From the NCBI GenBank assembly GCA_003556835.1, contig PWQG01000146.1:1-5451 (forward strand): a DNA stretch of 5,451 bases, in the 5' to 3' direction. A program made the translations under genes and the position numbers. Positions 1 to 4,770 of the stretch are shown in pieces; position 1 is the first letter of the stretch; the number at the start of each line of letters is the position of its first letter. Below the pieces are notes generated by a model. The model saw only the letters and a list, made by a program, of their open reading frames with translations. It did not search any database and was not told the DNA's origin. The DNA is from Gammaproteobacteria bacterium (lineage in GTDB: Bacteria > Pseudomonadota > Gammaproteobacteria > Pseudomonadales > Pseudohongiellaceae).

Positions 1-1689
1 ATCGGTGAATCCGAACGTCAATTTCGCGATACTTTCGAACAGGCCGCCATGGGCATGGCACAGATGCAGTCCGACGGTACGCTGGTCGCGGTCAATGCTG
101 CTCTGAGCGGACTGTTGGGGTACCCACGCGATGAGCTTGTTGGCAAGCCAATATCCGAGTTTCTACATCACGACGAAGACCCCGATAGCCTTCGCCAATT
201 GATGGCTACTCACAAAACGCCACACACAAAAGAATACAAACTCAGAACCCGGGAAGGCGGCGCCATCTGGTGCCGGTTCTCGCTCTCCCGGGTGAATGAT
301 GCGTGGGGCGGGCAGCATCATATGATTCTCGGGGTACAGGACGTCACTGAGACACAGGATCTGATGCACAAGTTGCATTACCAGGCAAGCCATGACGCGC
401 TCACGGATACCATCAATCGTTACGAGTTCGAGGAACAGCTTGCCGTTGTTGTGCATCATGCCCTGGATCACGGAGTTCAACACGCTCTCTGTTTCATTGA
501 CCTGGACCAGTTCAAGGTTGTAAATGATACAGCGGGCCATTTGGCTGGCGACGAAGTATTGCAGGAAGTCACTCGGCTTTTGCGTCGTGAACTCCGGAGA
601 ACCGATGTTCTCGCACGGCTCGGTGGTGACGAGTTTGGTGTGATTCTGCGAGATTGCGACGAGAGGGTTGCGATCGAGGTGGCAGAGAAACTTCGTGAGG
701 CAATTGAAGGTTATGTGTTCTACTCGGGAGATACGCAGTTGCGTATCGGTGCGAGCGTGGGCTGTGTGTCCATTGATGCGTCCACTCCCGATCCGACGGA
801 GTTGTTGCGTGCTGCAGACACGGCTTGTTACATGGCCAAGGACTATGGCAGGAACCGTGTGATCCTTTATTCACCTGATGATAAAACGCTGCAATCGCGA
901 CACTCTGAAATGGCCGCGATTACACGAATCCGTACCGCCCTGAGCGACGATCGCTTCATACTGTACGCGCAGGAGATACGGCCTCTGGTAGGGGGCGAAC
1001 TATCCAGCTGCGAGGTGCTCGTGCGCATGCTGGATCCTGACGGTCAATTGGTGTCGCCGTGTCAGTTTCTCCCCGCCGCCGAACGATATAATGTGGCTCC
1101 CGACATCGATCGCTGGGTCGTGCAAGCCAGCCTGGATGCCCTGGCGAGACATCCGCAGCAACTGGAGCGCATGGGCTTGTGTCACATCAACCTGTCCGGG
1201 CAGTCCATCGGACGCGATGATTTCCTCAGATTTCTGGAGCGCACACTGGATCAATCTCCCGTGGACCCCAGCAAACTGTGTTTCGAGATCACGGAAACTG
1301 CAGCCATTTCGAATCTTGCCGATGCCCGGCACTTCTTCGAGCGACTGGGCCAGCGGGGTTGTGCATTCGCATTGGACGACTTTGGCAGTGGTCTGTCCTC
1401 ATTTGGCTATCTGACGAGCTTTCCGGTCGATTTTGTCAAGATTGACGGGGTTTTTGTGTTGGATGTGCTCGAAAACGAAGTCAATCGCACGATTGTGAAA
1501 TCCATCAGCGAAATCGTCTCGCTCATGGGTAAAAGCGTCATTGCGGAATGTATTGAAACCGATCCGGTTCGCGATACCATGGCCGAGCTGGGCGTCAAAT
1601 GGGGGCAGGGTTACGGAATACATCGTCCGTGCCCGATGGAGGATTTTCTCGGCAGCTTCGCGAAATCTGGACCGGCAACCGGGGGCTGA
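1..1689 (+). CDS. PAS-GGDEF-EAL cyclic-di-GMP synthase/phosphodiesterase, 5' truncated
   Basis: The reading frame is open from the first base, so the gene begins upstream; the ATG at 49 lies inside the PAS domain and is unlikely to be the true start. In window residue numbering (562 codons): a PAS domain with PAC tail at about 5-118, GGDEF at about 126-291 and EAL at about 306-555. The GGDEF motif is intact at 208-212, and an RxxD inhibitory site (RRTD) sits exactly five residues before it, suggesting product feedback. The EAL signature reads EVL (E338). N397, E429, D459-D460 with an intact DDFGSG loop, K480, the AECIET glutamates and Q536 all match positions needed for c-di-GMP hydrolysis in this family. 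Both activities are therefore plausible, with PAS as the sensory input. No membrane segment is visible, but the missing N-terminus could hold one. Oddities are LTDT where LTGL is usual early in GGDEF, and AECIET for AEGVET. The net activity and the signal cannot be predicted. Confidence 0.95.
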   Translation: MGESERQFRDTFEQAAMGMAQMQSDGTLVAVNAALSGLLGYPRDELVGKPISEFLHHDEDPDSLRQLMATHKTPHTKEYKLRTREGGAIWCRFSLSRVNDAWGGQHHMILGVQDVTETQDLMHKLHYQASHDALTDTINRYEFEEQLAVVVHHALDHGVQHALCFIDLDQFKVVNDTAGHLAGDEVLQEVTRLLRRELRRTDVLARLGGDEFGVILRDCDERVAIEVAEKLREAIEGYVFYSGDTQLRIGASVGCVSIDASTPDPTELLRAADTACYMAKDYGRNRVILYSPDDKTLQSRHSEMAAITRIRTALSDDRFILYAQEIRPLVGGELSSCEVLVRMLDPDGQLVSPCQFLPAAERYNVAPDIDRWVVQASLDALARHPQQLERMGLCHINLSGQSIGRDDFLRFLERTLDQSPVDPSKLCFEITETAAISNLADARHFFERLGQRGCAFALDDFGSGLSSFGYLTSFPVDFVKIDGVFVLDVLENEVNRTIVKSISEIVSLMGKSVIAECIETDPVRDTMAELGVKWGQGYGIHRPCPMEDFLGSFAKSGPATGG

Positions 1690-1701
1690 GCCACAGACCG
1701 G

Positions 1702-2826
1702 TCAGCGTTGCTGCTCACGATCTTTTTCAGTTGGGTCTTCCAGCAGCTCCCGTGGATCAATCTCCGGATAATTTTGCTGCATCAGCCTTAGCAGTGAACC
1801 CATCATCTTGCGCATACTTTCGCTAGGCAACTGGCGGCTGCGGATCAATCCGGTCATGCCCTGGTGGATTTTCACCATCAGACTGCGTGGATACTTGCGC
1901 ACTGGAGCTGCGCTGCGTGCAACACTGACAGCTGCCGGCGGCTTTCCTTTGCGGGTCAGCGGGGCATTGTGCTTTGCCAGCCGCTCCCAGAAGCGACTGA
2001 AGCGACCTGGCGCCTGATGATGGCTCAACAACTGATCCATGCTGCGTGCCAGAGCGACGAAGCGTTGACTGACAGCCGCCTGTGGCCAGGCCAGCAGTAC
2101 TGGTTTCTGGGCCTGGACCGCCATACGCAGGTAGTCATCGCGGGGGATATAGCCGAAATACTCCGGCCTCATGTCCAGGTAGCGCTGACAGGCTCCGGCC
2201 AGGCGCTTGTACACATCAATGCTTTCAGCATAACCGCTGCTCATGTTCACCAACACATGCAGCTCGGCGTCACTTTTTCTCTGTTTCAGCACCTTGGCCA
2301 GGGCAAAGGCGTCGGTCAGTGAAGTTGGCTCGGGCGTGACCACGAGAAGGGTCTGGCGCGTGGCCTGCAGAAACAGCAGTACATTACGGCCGATGCCGGC
2401 CGCTGTGTCGATCAGCAGGTAGTCAAAGTCTCGTTCCAGGGTTCGCAAGGCATCGAGCAGAATGGCCTGACGAGACTCGTCAAGACTGTTGAGTTCCGCA
2501 ATACCGGAGGACGCCGGTACGATGTGAATGCCACCGGGCGCCGCTACCAGCACCTCATCGAGGCTGGCTTCGCCGTTCAGCAACTGTTCCAGGGTGAAGC
2601 GCGGCTGTATGCCCAGCAGGATGTTGACGTTGGCCAGGCTGGTGTCAGCATCAAAGACACAGACACGCTTGCCACTCTGTGCAAGGGCCACAGCGAGGTT
2701 GGTACTGATATTGGTTTTGCCAACCCCACCCTTGCCGCTGCTCACAGCCAGTACCCGGGCGCGAGGCCCGGCTGGCCCCGGAGTTGGTCCCTTGTCGACT
2801 GTGTCCTGTTGCGTTGAGATGGGCAT
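1702..2826 (-). CDS. MinD/ParA-superfamily ATPase, FleN/FlhG-like, with C-terminal extension
   Basis: This 374-residue P-loop ATPase has the deviant Walker A motif KGGVGKTN (32-39), Walker A' FDAD (58-61) followed by SLANVNILLG, and Walker B YLLIDTAAG (136-144). The order and wording (TNLAVALAQ, GIHIVPASSGI, PEPTSLTDAFAL, GYIPRDDYLRMAVQAQKPV) resemble FleN/FlhG, which controls flagellar number and placement, more than cell-division MinD. FleN is about 280 residues. Here a basic, proline- and alanine-rich linker (about 285-312) leads to a predicted helical tail (about 313-374) that I do not recognise. No flagellar gene is visible, so a chromosome- or pole-organising role is equally possible. 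The ATG at 2826 is the only reasonable start: an in-frame TAA lies 18 nt upstream, and the next usable codon, a GTG near residue 27, would remove the first beta strand. The Shine-Dalgarno sequence AGGGAGG ends only 1 nt before the ATG, which is unusually close. The gene converges with the c-di-GMP enzyme gene across 12 bp. Confidence 0.9.
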   Translation of the reverse strand: MPISTQQDTVDKGPTPGPAGPRARVLAVSSGKGGVGKTNISTNLAVALAQSGKRVCVFDADTSLANVNILLGIQPRFTLEQLLNGEASLDEVLVAAPGGIHIVPASSGIAELNSLDESRQAILLDALRTLERDFDYLLIDTAAGIGRNVLLFLQATRQTLLVVTPEPTSLTDAFALAKVLKQRKSDAELHVLVNMSSGYAESIDVYKRLAGACQRYLDMRPEYFGYIPRDDYLRMAVQAQKPVLLAWPQAAVSQRFVALARSMDQLLSHHQAPGRFSRFWERLAKHNAPLTRKGKPPAAVSVARSAAPVRKYPRSLMVKIHQGMTGLIRSRQLPSESMRKMMGSLLRLMQQNYPEIDPRELLEDPTEKDREQQR

Positions 2827-2853
2827 GCCTCCCTGATTTCCGCGTTACCATCA

Positions 2854-2873
2854 GGGCCATTGTACTATGGTCC
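2854..2873. repeat. Imperfect 20-bp palindrome between divergent genes (possible operator)
   Basis: The core is CCAT-T-GTAC-T-ATGG at 2857-2870, flanked by GGG on the left and TCC on the right. Eight of the ten base pairs across the dyad are symmetrical; the two exceptions are the T/T pair next to the GTAC centre and one G/T pair further out. The element sits in the 104-bp gap between the divergent ATPase and phosphorylase genes, over the leftward -10 candidate and 14 bp before the rightward -10. The size and symmetry suit a dimeric repressor site, but no regulator gene is present here and the pattern matches no operator I can name. Confidence 0.35.
2859..2864 (-). promoter_or_regulatory. Candidate -10 box for the MinD-like ATPase gene
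   Basis: Read leftward, the hexamer is TACAAT, five of six matches to the sigma-70 -10 consensus, and it lies 32 bp before the ATPase start codon. No good -35 box is found 16-18 bp further upstream, so the call rests on the -10 and its location only. The box lies within the imperfect palindrome at 2854-2873, so any protein binding there would be expected to interfere with this promoter. Confidence 0.4.
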
Positions 2874-2887
2874 GGGGCCGCCGACTG

Positions 2888-2893
2888 TATAAT
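2888..2893 (+). promoter_or_regulatory. TATAAT -10 box upstream of the thioinosine phosphorylase gene
   Basis: This is a perfect TATAAT, 37 bp before the ATG at 2931, which leaves room for a leader of about 30 nt. A TG directly abuts it, one base short of a true extended -10. The -35 region at ordinary 16-18 bp spacing is poor; the nearest TTG-like hexamer (TTGTAC, 2860-2865) is 22 bp away. This is probably a sigma-70 promoter of modest strength or one that relies on an activator. Confidence 0.55.
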
Positions 2894-2930
2894 GGGTCAG
2901 AGTGGTCATGGAAGTATTCAGGGGTTCTTT

Positions 2931-3671
2931 ATGTTGGCGATTATTGGTGGTACCGGACTGTATGCGCTGGAGGGCCTGGAGCGCAGCGAATTGCGGGCAG
3001 TCGATACCGATTACAGTGAGGAAGCGGTATTACTGCGATGTGGCACCCTGGCGGATCGCGAAGTGTGTTTCCTGCCGCGTCATGGGGAAGGACACACGGT
3101 CCCGCCACATCGGATCAACTACCGTGCGAATATCCAGGCCCTGGCGCGCGCTGGCGTGCGGGAGGTACTGGCCGTCAATGCGGTGGGCGGTATCCATGAG
3201 CGTATGGGTCCGGGTGCCCTGGCCGTGCCGGACCAGATCATCGATTACAGCTGGGGGCGGGAGCACAGCTTTTACCAGGGAGGCGAGACGGGGCTGGACC
3301 ATATTGATTTCACCTCCCCGTATGACGAGGGGTTGCGTCAATGGCTGATTAGTGCAGCGTCCGGGGCCGGTGTGCCGGTCTGGCCCGGCGGGGTGTACGC
3401 CTGCACCCAGGGGCCACGATTGGAGACGGCAGCGGAGATACGCCGTCTGCAGCGCGATGGCTGTGACATGGTCGGCATGACCGGTATGCCGGAGGCGGCC
3501 CTGGCCCGCGAAGCGGATCTTGCCTATGCTTCTCTTGCCCTGTCAGTGAACTGGGGTGCCGGTCTGGTCGACGAGGACATCAGCATGCATGCCATCCGGC
3601 GGGTGCTGGATGACGGTATGCAGTCTGTGCACCGTATCCTTCGCGAAGCGATCAGGGCAGCACCTGCTTGA
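2931..3671 (+). CDS. S-methyl-5'-thioinosine phosphorylase (MTAP/PNP family)
   Basis: This 246-residue protein belongs to the purine nucleoside/MTA phosphorylase family. It has the N-terminal GGTG phosphate loop (6-9), RHGEGHTVPPHRINYRAN (50-67), AVNAVGGI (81-88), the CTQGPRLET block (158-166) and GMTGMPEAALARE (182-194). Length and motifs fit the P. aeruginosa methylthioinosine phosphorylase, which splits methylthioinosine with phosphate into hypoxanthine and 5-methylthioribose-1-phosphate. The base-recognition segment reads SVNWGAG, with Asn (N207) where adenosine-specific MTA phosphorylases carry Asp in a DYD motif, as expected for a 6-oxopurine substrate. By inference, a methylthioadenosine deaminase encoded elsewhere supplies the substrate. 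I chose ATG 2931 because the GGTG motif follows at the usual distance and AGGGG (2920-2924) lies 6 nt upstream; an in-frame ATG at 2784 would add 49 unrelated residues and overlap the divergent gene. The last 20 bp overlap the 3' end of yciI. Confidence 0.92.
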   Translation: MLAIIGGTGLYALEGLERSELRAVDTDYSEEAVLLRCGTLADREVCFLPRHGEGHTVPPHRINYRANIQALARAGVREVLAVNAVGGIHERMGPGALAVPDQIIDYSWGREHSFYQGGETGLDHIDFTSPYDEGLRQWLISAASGAGVPVWPGGVYACTQGPRLETAAEIRRLQRDGCDMVGMTGMPEAALAREADLAYASLALSVNWGAGLVDEDISMHAIRRVLDDGMQSVHRILREAIRAAPA

Positions 3672-3951
3672 AGGGCTTGACGGTCACCTTGCCGTAGACC
3701 CCGGCAGCGACATAAGGGTCGGCATCAGCCCATTCCTGTGCGGCGTGCAGGGAATCGAATTCTGCAATGATCAGGCTGCCGGTAAACCCGGATTCGCCCG
3801 GATCATTGCTGTCGACAGCCGGATGCGGGCCGGCGATGATCAGGCGGCCTTCAGTGACCAGTTTCTCCACCCGTTCGATATGCGCGGGCCGGGCCGTGGC
3901 GCGCTTTGGCAGGCTGTTTTCAACGTCTTCACTGATGATGGCGTAGAGCAT
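3652..3951 (-). CDS. yciI: YciI family protein
   Basis: This 99-residue single-domain protein of the YciI (ferredoxin-like fold) family is close to E. coli YciI in length and sequence. Shared blocks include RPAHIERV (21-28), GRLIIAGPHPAVDSNDPG (35-52), FTGSLIIAEFDS (56-67) and WADADPYVAAGVY...VKPFK (74-95). The conserved histidine is H24. Some family members have enzyme activity (TftG removes HCl from a chlorinated lactone), but the cellular job of YciI itself is not established. It is probably a small cytoplasmic dimer. The start at 3951 is preceded by AGGGAA, four bases before the ATG. It diverges from yciO and overlaps the phosphorylase 3' end by 20 bp, so neither convergent gene has its own spacer for a terminator. 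Confidence 0.93.
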   Translation of the reverse strand: MLYAIISEDVENSLPKRATARPAHIERVEKLVTEGRLIIAGPHPAVDSNDPGESGFTGSLIIAEFDSLHAAQEWADADPYVAAGVYGKVTVKPFKQVLP

Positions 3952-4024
3952 GGTATTCCCTGTGTGTTAGAGTGCGTGGCCGACTAATCGTACCCGAGAA
4001 CCGGGAGGCAGGAAAGATAGTTTC
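3952..4024. promoter_or_regulatory. Short divergent intergenic region between yciI and yciO
   Basis: These 73 bp must hold the 5' signals of both genes. Facing left, TACGAT (3987-3992) with TTTCCT (4010-4015) at exactly 17 bp is a weak sigma-70 candidate for yciI, with four and three matches to consensus. Facing right, no convincing -10 box is seen for yciO. The yciO ribosome-binding site is AGGA at 4010-4013, 11 nt from the ATG, or GGGAGG at 4003-4008. A 4-bp stem CCCG/CGGG (3993-4005) is too small to interpret. Confidence 0.25.
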
Positions 4025-4645
4025 ATGGCACAGGTATTGTATATACATCCGGAGGATCCACAGCCGCGATTGATCCGGCAGGCCGTGGAAAGTCTGCGCG
4101 CGGGCCAGATCATCATCTATCCCACGGACTCGACCTACGCCCTGGGTTGTCACATCGGTGAAAAGGCCGCGCTGGACCGCATCCGCTGGATACGTAAGCT
4201 CAATGACAAACACAATTTCACCCTGATGTGCCAGGATCTGTCGGAAATCGCCACCTATGCCAAACTCAACAATTCCGCCTTCCGCTTGCTGAAGACCTAC
4301 ACCCCTGGCCCTTATACCTTCATCCTGAGTGCCACTCCGGAAGTGCCACGGCGTCTAATGCATCCCAAGCGCAAGACCATCGGCCTGCGCATTCCGGACA
4401 ATCGCGTCGCCCAGGCGTTGCTGGCAGAACTGGGCGAGCCGATCATGAGCACCAGCCTGATTCTGCCCGGTGATGAGCATCCCCTGTCCGAACTGCATGA
4501 AATCGAGGATCGGATGGGCAATCTGGTGGACCTGATCGTGGAAAGTGATCCCTGCGGTCTGGAACCCACCTCGGTGATCGATCTGGTCGACGGAGTGCCC
4601 ACGGTGCTGCGTGAAGGCAAGGGTGATACCGAGCCTTTCCGCTGA
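4025..4645 (+). CDS. yciO: YciO, Sua5/YciO/YrdC-domain protein
   Basis: At 206 residues this is near full-length collinear with E. coli YciO: FYIHP-like start (YIHPEDPQPRLIRQAVE, 6-22), YPTDSTYALG (32-41), KHNFTLMCQDLSE (62-74), TPGPYTFIL (93-101), KRKTIGLRIP (115-124), MSTSL (141-145) and the VLREGKGD...PF ending. The YrdC fold binds RNA and nucleotides. TsaC and Sua5 in this family make threonylcarbamoyl-adenylate for the t6A37 tRNA modification. YciO is a separate subfamily, seen here in KHNF and STSL where TsaC/Sua5 have other residues, so annotation as the main t6A enzyme would be unsafe; its function is unsettled. ATG 4025 matches the E. coli start. trpS follows 125 bp downstream with its own likely promoter. 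The stop codon lies inside a 13-nt tandem repeat. Confidence 0.94.
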   Translation: MAQVLYIHPEDPQPRLIRQAVESLRAGQIIIYPTDSTYALGCHIGEKAALDRIRWIRKLNDKHNFTLMCQDLSEIATYAKLNNSAFRLLKTYTPGPYTFILSATPEVPRRLMHPKRKTIGLRIPDNRVAQALLAELGEPIMSTSLILPGDEHPLSELHEIEDRMGNLVDLIVESDPCGLEPTSVIDLVDGVPTVLREGKGDTEPFR

Positions 4646-4674
4646 GCCCTTACCCTGAGCCCTTACCCTGAGCC
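4629..4674 (+). repeat. 13-nt tandem repeat spanning the yciO stop codon
   Basis: The unit CTGAGCCCTTACC occurs exactly at 4642-4654 and 4655-4667, followed by a 7-nt partial copy at 4668-4674. The preceding 13 nt (4629-4641), which encode the last residues of YciO, match the unit at 9 of 13 positions in the same phase and look like a diverged ancestral copy. Each copy carries a TGA. The partial copy can form a 5-bp stem, CCCTG/CAGGG with a 3-nt loop (4666-4678), but no U-run follows it, so I do not call a terminator. Confidence 0.85.
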
Positions 4675-4706
4675 AGGGGCTGAAAAAAGGTCATCGTATT
4701 CCGCCG

Positions 4707-4726
4707 GGGCATTTGCGATAATGCCC
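4707..4726 (+). promoter_or_regulatory. Extended -10 promoter of trpS within an inverted repeat
   Basis: TGCGATAAT (4714-4722) is an extended -10 element (TGn plus GATAAT, five of six matches), about 49 bp before the trpS start. The -35 region is poor, as is usual for extended -10 promoters. The element is enclosed by a perfect 7-bp inverted repeat: GGGCATT (4707-4713), a 6-nt centre, and AATGCCC (4720-4726). The repeat could be an operator overlapping the core promoter, or chance. The rest of the 125-bp yciO-trpS gap shows no tRNA-like or riboswitch fold and no tryptophan-rich leader peptide that I can see. Confidence 0.6.
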
Positions 4727-4760
4727 GCCTGAAACGCTTTTCCCGGATCGATAGGAAACT

Positions 4761-4764
4761 GGAG
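4761..4764 (+). promoter_or_regulatory. Ribosome-binding site that sets the trpS TTG start
   Basis: GGAG lies 6 nt before the TTG at 4771, an ideal spacing. No in-frame ATG or GTG occurs between the in-frame TGA at 4681 and this TTG. The next in-frame ATG (4810) would delete the VLSG strand that precedes the HIGH motif. This site is the main reason for accepting a TTG initiation codon. Confidence 0.75.
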
Positions 4765-4770
4765 CCCGAT

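Noticed and set aside
49..51. ATG at 49 as the true start of the PAS-GGDEF-EAL gene
   Set aside because: The upstream codons in frame (ESERQFRDTFEQAA) are typical of a PAS domain start, and the frame is open to base 1, so the gene begins outside the window.
163..540. Leftward open frame inside the PAS-GGDEF coding region
   Set aside because: It is antisense to clearly conserved domains, its product resembles no known family, and it has no supporting promoter or ribosome-binding site.
1696..1703. GACCGGTC palindrome at the convergent gene junction as a bidirectional terminator
   Set aside because: Eight bases with no loop and no flanking T-run cannot form a terminator hairpin.
2784..2930. 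N-terminal extension of the phosphorylase from the ATG at 2784
   Set aside because: The extra residues match nothing in the family, cross the divergent gene's 5' end and the promoter, and a well-placed ribosome-binding site precedes ATG 2931.
4666..4691. Rho-independent terminator after yciO
   Set aside because: The stem is only 5 bp, and the following run is A-rich on the plus strand. On the minus strand the T-run comes before the hairpin, so it does not fit a terminator in either direction.
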